Assembly: GCA_021836865.1 (NCBI GenBank)
Contig: JAKBHH010000014.1
Coordinates: forward strand, 1-55,256
DNA: 55,256 bases
Reading direction: 5' to 3'
Source: Acidobacteriota bacterium
Lineage (GTDB): Bacteria > Acidobacteriota > Terriglobia > Terriglobales > Acidobacteriaceae
The notes beneath the pieces are model-generated. The model ran no database searches. It saw nothing but the letters and a program-made list of their open reading frames with translations, and was not told the DNA's origin. Positions 23,857 to 32,350 of this stretch are shown here, piece after piece. How positions within the stretch are numbered: position 1 is the stretch's first letter; every line of letters starts with the position of its first letter. A program made the translations under genes and the position numbers.

Positions 23857-25040
23857 GGGAGACGGGGACGGACATGCCGGTTCGAGAGGAAAGCGCTGTG
23901 CCGATGCGGGCGCTGCTGGCGGGGGCGCGGCGCAAAGAGGCTGCGATTGTCGAGCGGACGCGGCGCCTGGTCGCGGTGGAGTCGCCGTCGGACGACAAGG
24001 CGGCGGTGGATGCGTGCGCGGCGCTGGCGGCGACGGAGTGCAAGGCGCTGGGCGGGCGGGTGAAGTTGCACACGCAGCGGGCGTTTGGGGATGTGCTGGA
24101 GGCGCGGTTTGGGCCGCGGGCCAAGGCGGGCGCACCTGGACGCGTGCTGCTGCTGGGGCATCTGGATACGGTGTGGCCGCTGGGCACGCTGAAGACGATG
24201 CCATTCCGCGTGCGCGATGGGCGGCTGTGGGGTCCGGGAACGCTGGACATGAAGGCCGGGGTAGCGATGGCGCTGACGGCGGTGGAGATGCTGACCGAGG
24301 CCGGGATGCTGGAGCGGGAGGTGGTGCTGCTGCTGAACAGCGAAGAAGAGCTGGGCAGTCCGGTTTCGCGGCCCATCACGGAGAAGCTGGCGCAGGAGTG
24401 CGCGGCGGTGTATGTGCTGGAGCCGGCGCAGGGGCTGGCGTACAAGACGGCGCGCAAGGGCACGGGGAATTGGCGCATCGAGGTGAAGGGCGTGGCGGCT
24501 CATGCGGGCGTGGACTTTGAGAAGGGCGCAAACGCGGTGCGCGAGCTGTCGCGCGCGGTGGAGACGGTGAGCGGGTGGACCGACCTGAAGCGCGGGCTGA
24601 CGGTGAGCGTGGGCGTGGTGGGCGGCGGAACAAAGTCGAATGTGATTCCAGCCGAGGCGTGGGCCGAGGTGGACGTGCGCATTGCGCGGAAGGGCGATGG
24701 GGCGCGGATGGAGCGGCGGTTTGCAGGACTGAAGGCGCAGGACCGGCGCTGCTCGCTGGCGGTGATGGGCGGCATCAACCGGCCACCGATGGAGCGGACG
24801 CGGGGGACGGTGAAGCTGTATGAGCGCGCGCGGGCGCTGGCGGCGGAGCTGGGGTTTGCGCTGGAGGAAGCGGCGACGGGCGGGGCGTCGGATGGGAATT
24901 TTACCTCGGCGCTGGGCGTGCCGACGCTGGATGGGATGGGCGCGGTGGGCGAGGGCGCGCATGCGGCCCATGAGCATGTGGTGGTGGAGCACATGGCCAC
25001 GCGCACGGCGCTGCTGGCGGGGATGCTGGCCGGTTCTTGA
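23853..25040 (+). CDS. M20-family metallopeptidase (carboxypeptidase G2-like)
   Basis: The 395-residue protein has the M20 metal-site motifs LLLGHLDTVWPLGTL (His and Asp), GTLDMKAGVAMAL (bridging Asp), LLNSEEELGSP (catalytic Glu-Glu) and a late EHVVVEHM segment (His). A dimerisation domain (about 190-300, NWRIEVKGVAAHAGV) lies between. Glutamate carboxypeptidase-type members cleave C-terminal amino acids from peptides or folate-like substrates; the substrate is not determinable. No signal peptide is visible. The ATGA overlap with the unknown Cys protein upstream suggests a joint transcript, and the next small secreted protein starts 25 bp later. Confidence 0.92.
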   Translation: MRETGTDMPVREESAVPMRALLAGARRKEAAIVERTRRLVAVESPSDDKAAVDACAALAATECKALGGRVKLHTQRAFGDVLEARFGPRAKAGAPGRVLLLGHLDTVWPLGTLKTMPFRVRDGRLWGPGTLDMKAGVAMALTAVEMLTEAGMLEREVVLLLNSEEELGSPVSRPITEKLAQECAAVYVLEPAQGLAYKTARKGTGNWRIEVKGVAAHAGVDFEKGANAVRELSRAVETVSGWTDLKRGLTVSVGVVGGGTKSNVIPAEAWAEVDVRIARKGDGARMERRFAGLKAQDRRCSLAVMGGINRPPMERTRGTVKLYERARALAAELGFALEEAATGGASDGNFTSALGVPTLDGMGAVGEGAHAAHEHVVVEHMATRTALLAGMLAGS

Positions 25041-25065
25041 TAGTGGGAACGGGAGGATCGAAGCA

Positions 25066-25599
25066 ATGCGGGGATGGAAGAGATGGATGGGGATGCTGGC
25101 CGGAGTGGGCCTTTTTCAATGGCTGGCGGTGGCGCAAAGCGCGCAGCCGGTGACGGGGATTGACGCGGTGCGGGCCTATGCGGGCACATGGAAGGTGGAG
25201 ACAGAGCACTTCGCCACGGCGCACAGCAAGGCCGGTCATGAGAGCAGGGTGCTGCGTAATGCCTGCTGGAAGAACGGCGGCTACTTTGCCTGCAATCAGT
25301 ATGTGGACGGGGATTCCAAGGTGCTGATCGTGTTTACCTACGAGGCTGAGGCGAAGGTCTATCACAGCTATCAGATTCCGCCCAATGGCGGCGAGCCGGG
25401 ACACGGCACGATGACGATTGAAGGCAATGTGTGGACCTTTCCCTGGCAGATGACAGACGCCGGCGTGACGACGTACTTTCGCGTGGTGAATGTGTTCGAT
25501 GGTGCGGATCGTATCGAATACCGGCAGGAGTATTCAACGGACAAGACGCACTGGACCGCGATGGCGCGCGGCTCGGAAACAAAGATAGCCGGCAAGTGA
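25066..25599 (+). CDS. Secreted DUF1579-like protein
   Basis: The 177-residue protein has a signal peptide (MRGWKRWMGMLAGVGLFQWLAVAQS). A compact beta-rich domain follows with AYAGTWKVETEHF, CWKNGGYFACNQYV, IVFTYEAEAKVYHSYQI and EGNVWTFPW. It resembles DUF1579 and lipocalin-like proteins of unknown function. GGGAGGA at 25051-25057 supports ATG 25066. It follows the M20 peptidase by 25 bp and is probably the last gene of that operon. Its two cysteines in the middle could form a disulfide. Confidence 0.75.
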   Translation: MRGWKRWMGMLAGVGLFQWLAVAQSAQPVTGIDAVRAYAGTWKVETEHFATAHSKAGHESRVLRNACWKNGGYFACNQYVDGDSKVLIVFTYEAEAKVYHSYQIPPNGGEPGHGTMTIEGNVWTFPWQMTDAGVTTYFRVVNVFDGADRIEYRQEYSTDKTHWTAMARGSETKIAGK

Positions 25600-25627
25600 G
25601 CGCGCCCAATGCGAGGCGATGCTCCTG

Positions 25628-26422
25628 CTATGGATGATGCAGCGAGTTCTGCAGAAAGAAATAACCTGCGGTGGCGAAGCCGATGGTGACGACGGTCCAT
25701 CGCATGGCGCGCTGGTTGACCTTGCGGCTGAAGTGCGCGCCGAGGTAGCCGCCGAAGGCGGCGAGGATGGCCATGACGAGGCAGAACTGCCAGGCGACGC
25801 GGCCTGCGAGGATGAAGTTGGCGGTGGGGATGCCGATGGAGACGGCGGCGGTGAGGACCTTGAGGGCGTTCATCTCGTGAATGTCGTGGACGCCGCAGAA
25901 GCCGAAGAGGGCCATGGCGAGGAAGCCGCCGCCGGCGCCGAAGTAGCCGACGTAGACGCTGACGACGACCATGCCGATGAGGAGCCAACGCTCGTAGCGG
26001 CGGCCGCCGGAGAGTGTCTGGAGCCAGCGGCCGAGCGGAAAACTGACCGCGAACAGGACCGCGGCGAAGAGCAGCAGCCAGGGCAGCAGCTCGCGGAAGC
26101 GCTTGTTGCCGGTGTGGAGCAGCAGCCAGCCGCCAATTTCGCCGCCGATGCCGGAGGCAAGACCGATGGGGACGAGGCTCCAGCCGTACTGGCGGAGGAG
26201 CCGGCGGTAGGCAACAAGCGAGGTGAGCTGGCCGGGCCAGAGCGCGACGGTGTTGGTGGCCTGCGCGGTGACGGCGCCGACGCCGATGGCGGTGGTGCTG
26301 GCGAGCAGCGCGGGCAGGGACAGGAACGAGCCGCCGCCCGCGATGGTGTTGAGCACGCCGGCGAAGAAAGACGCGGACGGAAGCCAGACAGCATGAAAAA
26401 GATGAAAGAAAAATGGCCCCAT
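25628..26422 (-). CDS. TauE/SafE-family membrane transporter
   Basis: The 264-residue protein has about eight hydrophobic helices. The family's two repeated motifs are present: GVLNTIAGGGSFLSLPALL near the N-terminus and VGYFGAGGGFLAMALF in the second half, with ALKVLTAAVSI after it. TauE/SafE proteins export or import small sulfur-containing or organic anions; the substrate here is unknown. ATG 26422 is chosen because it starts just before the first helix; the frame continues upstream with a basic, non-homologous stretch. It is divergent from the FKBP gene. Confidence 0.88.
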   Translation of the reverse strand: MGPFFFHLFHAVWLPSASFFAGVLNTIAGGGSFLSLPALLASTTAIGVGAVTAQATNTVALWPGQLTSLVAYRRLLRQYGWSLVPIGLASGIGGEIGGWLLLHTGNKRFRELLPWLLLFAAVLFAVSFPLGRWLQTLSGGRRYERWLLIGMVVVSVYVGYFGAGGGFLAMALFGFCGVHDIHEMNALKVLTAAVSIGIPTANFILAGRVAWQFCLVMAILAAFGGYLGAHFSRKVNQRAMRWTVVTIGFATAGYFFLQNSLHHP

Positions 26423-26531
26423 GACCCACTCTATTCCAGCAGCGCATAAAGAGCCATAAAGTGAGCGCGGATTTCTTCTACGATGCAGCCCGTATCTGCG
26501 CGGGGGCCGGCTGGTAGACTCGCGGAAGGAA

Positions 26532-27329
26532 ATGCAACGGAAAGATGGAATGCGAGGGACTGCTTTTTTTCTGGTTTTGACGATGGGCGCGATGATGGCG
26601 CAGGGGCAAACGGCGGCCAAGCCGGCCACGGGCGCGAAGACCGCAGTGCATCATGCTGCGACAGCGGCGGCGACGCTGCCTCCGGGAGTGCCGCCGGTTC
26701 ATGCGGTGACGAAGACGGCGTTTGCGCTGCGGTATCAGGACATCAAGATCGGCGCGGGTGAGGAAGCTCAGCCGAACTGGGTGTACAGGGTGCATTACAC
26801 GGGATGGCTCGCAGCGGACGGGCACAAGTTCGACTCGTCGTATGACCATCCGCGGCAGCCGGTGATGGACAAGGACGGCAAGCCGGTGATGGGCGAAGAT
26901 GGGAAGCCGAAGCTGGGCGATGCGGAGCCGATCGCGTTCCCGCAGGGATATGGGCGGGTGATTCCGGGGTTCGACCAGGGATTTGCCGGGATGCACGTGG
27001 GCGGCAAGCGGCGGCTGTTCATTCCGTGGCAACTGGCGTACGGGGCGAAGGGACGTCCGGGACCGGACGCGGCGCATCCGGGCATTCCACCGAAGGCTGA
27101 CTTGATTTTTGATGTGGAGCTGGTGGACCAGAAGGAGATGCAGATGCCGATGGGGCATCCGGGGATGATGGGCGGCGGGATGCAAGGTCATCCCGGCTCG
27201 CCGATGCCGCCGGGACATCCGCCGGTGACTCCGGGGACGGCACAACCCGCGCAGCCTGCACAGCCTGCGACACCAGCCAAGCCGGCTGAGCCTGCGACGC
27301 CGCCGAATCCGGCGCAGCCGCAGCAGTAG
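26532..27329 (+). CDS. Secreted FKBP-type peptidyl-prolyl isomerase with Pro-rich tail
   Basis: The 265-residue protein has an N-terminal signal peptide and a linker. The FKBP domain (about 65-200) includes VHYTGWLAADGHKFDSS, PQGYGRVIPGFDQGFAGMHVGGKRR, AYGAKGRP and DLIFDVELVD. An unusual 25-residue insertion (QPVMDKDGKPVMGEDGKPKL) lies between the second strand and the VIPG segment. The C-terminal tail (about 205-265) is Gly/Met/Pro-rich, then a repeated AQPAQPA pattern, possibly a cell-wall or membrane-spanning linker. FKBPs assist proline isomerisation during folding of exported proteins. Confidence 0.9.
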   Translation: MQRKDGMRGTAFFLVLTMGAMMAQGQTAAKPATGAKTAVHHAATAAATLPPGVPPVHAVTKTAFALRYQDIKIGAGEEAQPNWVYRVHYTGWLAADGHKFDSSYDHPRQPVMDKDGKPVMGEDGKPKLGDAEPIAFPQGYGRVIPGFDQGFAGMHVGGKRRLFIPWQLAYGAKGRPGPDAAHPGIPPKADLIFDVELVDQKEMQMPMGHPGMMGGGMQGHPGSPMPPGHPPVTPGTAQPAQPAQPATPAKPAEPATPPNPAQPQQ

Positions 27330-27462
27330 GCGTCAGGAGACAACAGCGGCCCACCATTGCAAAGGCGCTTGCCTTGCACGGGGTGGGCCGTGGTGCGTGT
27401 GGGGTATTGTTGTGAGGGACATCGACCGAGCGCTTCGCTTGCCGCTCCTCGTTGCCTGTCCG

Positions 27463-27497
27463 AAGAAAAGGGCCGACTGCCCGAAGGCGGCCGGCCC
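27463..27497 (-). terminator. Intrinsic terminator downstream of the small secreted protein (minus strand)
   Basis: Read on the minus strand, GGGCCGGCCGCC pairs with GGCAGTCGGCCC (one mismatch and one wobble) around a TTCG tetraloop, followed by TTTTCTT. It lies 20 bp after the stop of the gene ending at 27517. Confidence 0.75.
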
Positions 27498-27516
27498 CAG
27501 CGGTGCAGACGTTGGT

Positions 27517-27948
27517 TTACCTCGCTGCAATTTCAATAGTGGAGTCCTTGTCGCTTTTGGCCAGCTCTGGTTCGGGTTTGGGCTGCGTGGCCAATTGGCT
27601 CGTCATTTTGCTGTAGCCGAAGTGGACCTCGGTCAGCCAGTATTTATGTCCGGTGTTATGGAACACCAGGCTGCTGCGGGCGATGGTTCGATCGGAGCCG
27701 GCTGTATGTACAATTAGCAGTCCGACCACCTTGCCTGTGGAGCGGTTCACCAGCAGGAGGTACGGTGCCCAGGTTCCTACTTGGCGCTCGACGGTGTAGG
27801 ACCCAGCTGGCAGAACCTGATGATTGGCGGTAAATGCGAAGGGTATGGTGACCCGAAGAGTCTGCTGTGCAGATGCAACAGGAGCGAGGAGCATCACAGT
27901 CAGCATGACAGCAAACACTGTGGTGAGGAGCCCGATAGGATGTTTCAT
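27517..27948 (-). CDS. Small secreted beta-rich protein of unknown function
   Basis: The 143-residue product has a clear signal peptide (MKHPIGLLTTVFAVMLTVMLL...ASAQQ). A compact domain with RVTIPFAFTANHQVLPAGSY, LLLVNRSTGKVVGLL and HKYWLTEVHFGYSK follows. I associate this pattern with small secreted proteins that are very common in Acidobacteria; the function is not known. It is divergent from the winged-helix regulator, with 247 bp between them, and closed by an intrinsic terminator. Confidence 0.8.
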   Translation of the reverse strand: MKHPIGLLTTVFAVMLTVMLLAPVASAQQTLRVTIPFAFTANHQVLPAGSYTVERQVGTWAPYLLLVNRSTGKVVGLLIVHTAGSDRTIARSSLVFHNTGHKYWLTEVHFGYSKMTSQLATQPKPEPELAKSDKDSTIEIAAR

Positions 27949-28137
27949 GGCGGCACCTCCGATGCGACGTCATTCGGCTTCCGGGGTCGTGCTTCCGGTT
28001 GTCGATGCCGCCACTTTGCGCTCCAGCCGGCAAGGTCTCAATGCACTGGCGATGATCTGCTGATGAATTTCGCGTTCACGCCTAAAGCCTGATCCCTCTG
28101 CTGGATATGAAGCCCTATGTCTTGGGTAATTTTGTCC

Positions 28138-28155
28138 ATTCGGGGGAACCCGAAT
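28138..28155. promoter_or_regulatory. Inverted repeat upstream of the winged-helix regulator
   Basis: ATTCGGG (28138-28144) and CCCGAAT (28149-28155) are perfect 7-bp arms around GGAA, about 40 bp before the regulator's ATG in a divergent promoter region. It could be an operator, perhaps autoregulatory; no regulator match is known. Confidence 0.4.
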
Positions 28156-28195
28156 CGTGCTAACATTGTTGGCCGTAGCGTTGCTGGGGCGAGAA

Positions 28196-30424
28196 ATGGA
28201 AACACAGGTGCCCGCCACGCAGATCTGGCGCTTCGGCGTGTTCGAGGTCGATGCCCAGGGGGAAAAGATTTGTCGCGCTGGAATCCCGGTCAAACTGCGC
28301 GAACAGTCGTTCACAATTCTCCTACTCCTTCTTGAACATGCGAATGAACTGGTGACGCGGGAGCAACTGTGCAAGGCGCTGTGGCCTGCCGACACGTACG
28401 TCGATTTCGAGCATAGCCTGAACACGGCGGTGATGAAGCTGCGCGAGGCGCTGGGCGATCAGGCCGACAAACCGCTCTACATCGAGACGATTCCGAAGCG
28501 GGGATATCGGTTTATTGCTCCGCTGGCAGCGGTGACGGAAACTCGGGCCGACGCCAGCGCGCCCAGCATCCAACTCTCGGGAGCGCCGCTCGACGATCCG
28601 CCAGTGCAGACATCGGAAACGCCTCCGCTGGTGCGTGACAGGTCACGCTTTGGGCTGATCCGGTGGATCACCGCAGTCACGGTCATCCTGATCGCGCTGG
28701 CAGCAACTGTCTGGTATCTGCGTAGCCCGCTGCCGCCGCCACGAATCGTTGCCTACGTGCAACTCACGAATGATGGATTGAAGAAGGAGCTTCGTGGTAC
28801 GGATGGTAACAATCTCTACATGAATATGCTGGACGCGCCTTATGGGATTGCGCAGGTCCCCATCTCCGGCGGCCCTCTCACCAGGATCTCGGTCGAACTT
28901 CCTACAGAGACCGAGAACTGCCCTCCCAGACTTAGAGACGCCTCCGCGAGCGGTTCGGGCCTGCTCGTTCTAGGTCACGGCAGGGCCTTGTACGCGGGAG
29001 ACATCTGGGTCGTTGGCACACCCGGGCATCCTGTACGTTATCTCATGGTCGGGGGTGACCCGGCTTGGTCGCCCGACGGAAAGCTCGTCGCCTTTGCCTA
29101 CAACAATGGGGATATTGGTGTCATTTCGGCCGACGGTGGTAAACCACGAAGGGTATCCACTTCAGGAGCACCTCCGGGACAGGCATGGCGGACCCTTTAT
29201 CTTGCGTGGTCGCCGGACGGAAGTAGAATTCGATTCACGCGCGACAACGCCATCTGGGAAATCTCATCGCACGGATCTGCGCCCCGCAAGGTTCTGCCCT
29301 CGAGCTGGTCCGGAGCATCTATGGCATGCTGCGGTCAATGGACTTTGGATGGCGACTTCTATGTCTTCCTCTCGGGGAGAAATGTATTTAAGGCGCCCTC
29401 GTCTTCGCCGGTGGGCCAGATTTGGGCCATTGATGAGCGCAGGGAGAGTTGGCACTCGACAGCACCACAGCCGTTTCTGCTGGCGCAAGGGCCGACTCAA
29501 TGGGGTTCTCCCGCACCATCCAGAGACGGTCAGACCATCTTTTCTCGAGGCATCACGCCGCATGGCAAACTGGTCCGATTGAATGGGCAGAAAAATCAGT
29601 TCGAGCCCTTTCTCGGAGGCGTTTCCGCGGAGTTCGCCGCCTTCTCGCGCGATGGGAAATCCGTTGCCTATGTCTCGTTTCCTGACGGTATTCTGTGGCG
29701 CGCCAATCGCGATGGAACTGGGCTGACGCAGTTAACTCGGCCGCCATCTTATCCCAAGTCCGTGCGATGGTCTCCGGACGGACAACAAATCGTATTCCAC
29801 GACTATTCGGCCAAGTACATTGATGCGATTTACATGGTCGCGGCCGATGGGGGCGGCGATCCCATCAGGCTGCTTCCTCAAGACGAGAACGCGGAGGCCG
29901 ATCCCAATTGGTCGCCGGACGGGAAGAGGATTGCTTACTGTGTATTCAGTCCTTTTATCAGCGCTGGAGCCTGGAGTCATTCCGAGATTCATATTCTGGA
30001 TCTCGCCACGCGTCAAGACTTCGCTCTCCCTCCGGTTCACGGACAAGACGTGTGGTCCCCTAGATGGTCGCCCGATGGCCGGTACATTGTGGGGATCAAT
30101 ACGGCCCAATCCGACCTCTATCTCTTCGATATGCAGACACAACGTTGGTCAGTTCTCGCGCATGGGAGCGCTTTGAATTTCCCGACCTGGTCACATGACG
30201 GCCGGTCTGTGTACTTCCTGGAGCTGCTCACCGACCGTAATGAAGCTGCAGTCGGGCGCGTTGCAGTCATAGATCGCAAGGCAGAGACCCTGGTCGCTTT
30301 AAAGGATGTTCGCCTGGCAGGAGTGTACGGCTATTGGTTCGGCCTTGACCCGGACGACAATCCCCTTCTGCTTCGCGATGAAGGCACGGACGAAATCTAT
30401 GCACTGACTCTGAAACGCAAATAG
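28196..30424 (+). CDS. Winged-helix regulator with TM segment and TolB-like beta-propeller
   Basis: The 742-residue protein begins with an OmpR/ToxR-type winged-helix DNA-binding domain (about 8-105; FGVFEVDAQG, LREQSFTILLLLLEH, IETIPKRGYRFIAP). After a linker a single membrane helix (about 157-178, ITAVTVILIALAATVWYL) crosses the membrane. The large C-terminal part (about 190-740) is a TolB/WD40-like propeller with repeated PDG motifs (AWSPDGKLVAF, AWSPDGSRIRF, RWSPDGQQIVF, NWSPDGKRIAY, RWSPDGRYIVG). Such CadC-like one-component sensors bind DNA in the cytoplasm and sense an outside signal, a layout very common in Acidobacteria. The target may be the divergent small secreted gene; that is inference. 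Confidence 0.92.
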   Translation: METQVPATQIWRFGVFEVDAQGEKICRAGIPVKLREQSFTILLLLLEHANELVTREQLCKALWPADTYVDFEHSLNTAVMKLREALGDQADKPLYIETIPKRGYRFIAPLAAVTETRADASAPSIQLSGAPLDDPPVQTSETPPLVRDRSRFGLIRWITAVTVILIALAATVWYLRSPLPPPRIVAYVQLTNDGLKKELRGTDGNNLYMNMLDAPYGIAQVPISGGPLTRISVELPTETENCPPRLRDASASGSGLLVLGHGRALYAGDIWVVGTPGHPVRYLMVGGDPAWSPDGKLVAFAYNNGDIGVISADGGKPRRVSTSGAPPGQAWRTLYLAWSPDGSRIRFTRDNAIWEISSHGSAPRKVLPSSWSGASMACCGQWTLDGDFYVFLSGRNVFKAPSSSPVGQIWAIDERRESWHSTAPQPFLLAQGPTQWGSPAPSRDGQTIFSRGITPHGKLVRLNGQKNQFEPFLGGVSAEFAAFSRDGKSVAYVSFPDGILWRANRDGTGLTQLTRPPSYPKSVRWSPDGQQIVFHDYSAKYIDAIYMVAADGGGDPIRLLPQDENAEADPNWSPDGKRIAYCVFSPFISAGAWSHSEIHILDLATRQDFALPPVHGQDVWSPRWSPDGRYIVGINTAQSDLYLFDMQTQRWSVLAHGSALNFPTWSHDGRSVYFLELLTDRNEAAVGRVAVIDRKAETLVALKDVRLAGVYGYWFGLDPDDNPLLLRDEGTDEIYALTLKRK

Positions 30425-30564
30425 GTTGCGGCTCGGTACACATGAGAGGCGCAGAGCGGAGTGTGGTGTTTGCTCTGGGAGCCCGTCGCGGGATCGATTT
30501 TCGTCAAAGACTCATGACGGATGGCCCGCCCTGAAAACTGGCGAAATGCAGTTCCCACCCATGG

Positions 30565-30595
30565 AGGTGCCCCGTCCAAGCTTTGCTTGGGCGGG
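30565..30595 (-). repeat. Palindromic element (copy C)
   Basis: CCCGTCCAAGC (30571-30581) pairs with GCTTGGGCGGG (30585-30595), 11 bp with one G-T wobble, around TTT. On the minus strand it ends in GGGGCACC, the tail shared with copies A, D and E. Confidence 0.7.
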
Positions 30596-30631
30596 AGGGT
30601 ACAGGATCGGGTCGGGAGAAGTTCTTGCTAT

Positions 30632-30673
30632 CCCACTCTAGCCGCAAAAGACGCGGCTAGAGTGGGGCACCCC
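30632..30673 (+). repeat. Palindromic element (copy D)
   Basis: CCCACTCTAGCCGC (30632-30645) and GCGGCTAGAGTGGG (30653-30666) form a perfect 14-bp stem around AAAAGAC, followed by the tail GCACCCC. The inner stem differs from the other copies, but the outer CCC/GGG ends and the tail are conserved. Confidence 0.8.
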
Positions 30674-30711
30674 GGCGTGGTCTGCTGCGCGCCGGTTGAG
30701 GGCTGTGATCT

Positions 30712-30746
30712 CCCAGGTGCCCAAGTGCGAGGCACCTGGGGCAACC
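30712..30746 (+). repeat. Palindromic element (copy E)
   Basis: CCCAGGTGCC (30712-30721) and GGCACCTGGG (30731-30740) form a perfect 10-bp stem around a 9-nt loop, followed by GCAACC. The stem start CCCAGGT is the same as in the genic copy A. Confidence 0.8.
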
Positions 30747-30879
30747 TGCATATGTGGGGTGACTCACTTCGCAGCCTCGGGCACCTAGGTCTCCAGCCGT
30801 TCCGGCGCTCTGGGAAGTGGGGTAAACTTTTCACGAGCCAAATGCTTATGACATACAGTAGGCGCATCGAAATGCATTC

Positions 30880-31914
30880 ATGCGCAGTCGAGGGGAATTG
30901 AAGCTCATTCGAACATTTGCGATTGTAATGTCGATGACCGCTGTCTGCTTCGCTCAGTCGGCGCGCGAAATCGCGCGGGTTGCGTTCAAGTCGGTGGTTC
31001 TTTTGGAGATGAGAGATGGAAACGGGCAGCCACTGAGCCTAGGTAGTGGATTCTTTATTTCGAACAGCATTATCGCGACAAATGCTCATGTCATCGCTGG
31101 CGCATCTAGCGGCAGCGCAAAAGTCGTTGGAGATGCGCACTCAATGCAAATTCTGGGAACAGTCGCTGTTGATAGTCATGCAGATTTGGCGCTTCTGAAG
31201 GTCAACGGCTCAGCTCCCGCGCTCACCCTTGGGTCGGGGGTCAATCTCTCCGTCGGCGACAACGTCTACGTTGTCGGAAATCCGCTTGGGCTTGAAGGTA
31301 CATTCTCGGAAGGGAACATCAGCGCGGTCAGAAAACTTGACGCAGATTCCATTCTTCAAATGACTGCGCCAATCTCGCCAGGAAGCAGCGGAGGGCCTGT
31401 GATGGACAGTGGCGGCACTGTCATCGGCATTTCGGTAGCGACCTTCCAGTCTGGACAGAATCTGAACCTTGCAGTCCCCGTGAGCTACCTGTTGAAGCTC
31501 ATAGCCGCACAATCAAAGGACGCCAGTCCGCTTGGAAAACCCAAAATAAGCGATCAACCTACAAAGTCCATGCTGGATAGCATCGGCACAAGAACTGAGA
31601 CCGGCCTCACTGTAAGTGATTATCACCTCGGCGTCGGAGACTATGGGAAATACTCGTTCAGATTGACCAACAAGCTCCCGGTCGAGATCTCTGGTCCGAA
31701 ACTCCTGATCCTCTATTACGACGCGTCCGGCTCTCTCATGGACTTTGAAGATTACACCTTTGCCGGTCGTATCCCCGCCGGCTTAACCAAGACCGTTGCT
31801 AACGATTTCGGTAGCGAGGAATCAAAGCGAGCAGCCGATTATTACGGCAGCAACAATCTCACGCCCAAGATTGAGATCAGGGTGGTCACATTCCACGAGG
31901 AAAGCTCGGAATAG
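30880..31914 (+). CDS. Trypsin-like (S1C, DegP-type) serine protease with C-terminal unknown domain
   Basis: The 344-residue protein has a signal peptide (about 1-26). A chymotrypsin-fold protease domain (about 30-210) carries the triad H70 (TNAHVIAG), D102 (DSHADLALLKV) and S170 (ISPGSSGGPV). The usual PDZ domain of Deg proteases is absent; instead residues ~235-344 form a beta-rich region of unknown type. It should act in the periplasm or outside. The start at 30880 (ATG) is chosen without a clear ribosome binding site; TTG 30898 is an alternative close to AGGGG. Codon use is less GC-biased than in the core genes. It is convergent with the next small gene, 19 bp away. Confidence 0.88.
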   Translation: MRSRGELKLIRTFAIVMSMTAVCFAQSAREIARVAFKSVVLLEMRDGNGQPLSLGSGFFISNSIIATNAHVIAGASSGSAKVVGDAHSMQILGTVAVDSHADLALLKVNGSAPALTLGSGVNLSVGDNVYVVGNPLGLEGTFSEGNISAVRKLDADSILQMTAPISPGSSGGPVMDSGGTVIGISVATFQSGQNLNLAVPVSYLLKLIAAQSKDASPLGKPKISDQPTKSMLDSIGTRTETGLTVSDYHLGVGDYGKYSFRLTNKLPVEISGPKLLILYYDASGSLMDFEDYTFAGRIPAGLTKTVANDFGSEESKRAADYYGSNNLTPKIEIRVVTFHEESSE

Positions 31915-31933
31915 TGGCTATAAAATATCTGCA

Positions 31934-32260
31934 CTAAGTGGCAAGCCCCGGGATGAGACGACAACTGCACATGCTCTCCTCGGAAGCGGTCACGGCTGCT
32001 TGCTGAAGCCCCGCTCTTTTTGCGGCCTCCTGCATTTGGCAAAGACTCTGAAGGATAGGTATAGTCCAAATTGGGTCGTCCTCGAACGCCTCGTTGGAGC
32101 GTGAAAGGGCCGCGTAAAGATCCCTCGTCTCGCTCGGACTGAGTTCCCTAACGGCGGCTTTCAGGAAATTGCAGGACACGCTCGCACTTGACTCGTCCTT
32201 CCACCCTTCTGCTACGCACCAGAATTCGTGGCCAAAATGATTGATGTCGATCTTGAACAC
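31934..32260 (-). CDS. Small hypothetical protein (108 residues)
   Basis: Not recognised. The protein reads as a mixed beta/helix N-terminus (MFKIDINHFGHEFWCVAE) followed by helical segments (NFLKAAVRELSPSETRDLYA, IPILQSLCQMQEAAKR). GTG 32260 is preceded on the minus strand by AGGAGGGG, a strong Shine-Dalgarno sequence, which supports translation. It has no signal peptide and likely acts in the cytoplasm. It sits in the lower-GC accessory patch between the protease and the 80-residue frame. Confidence 0.65.
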   Translation of the reverse strand: MFKIDINHFGHEFWCVAEGWKDESSASVSCNFLKAAVRELSPSETRDLYAALSRSNEAFEDDPIWTIPILQSLCQMQEAAKRAGLQQAAVTASEESMCSCRLIPGLAT

Positions 32261-32350
32261 GTCCCCTCCTATCTTGACCTACCGCATCGACTTGATTATG
32301 TGAAATTGCAACAATCGCCTCTGAAAAGTTCCCAATCGAAGCAATTCTCG

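Larger units (their letters stand above)
30425..30879. other. Intergenic stretch with three palindromic elements
   Basis: About 450 bp without a supported gene. Three hairpins with a shared plan (variable stem beginning with CCC, tail GCACC or GCAACC) lie at 30565-30595, 30632-30673 and 30712-30746. The remainder shows nothing recognisable; the last ~60 bp should hold the promoter of the protease gene. Confidence 0.7.
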
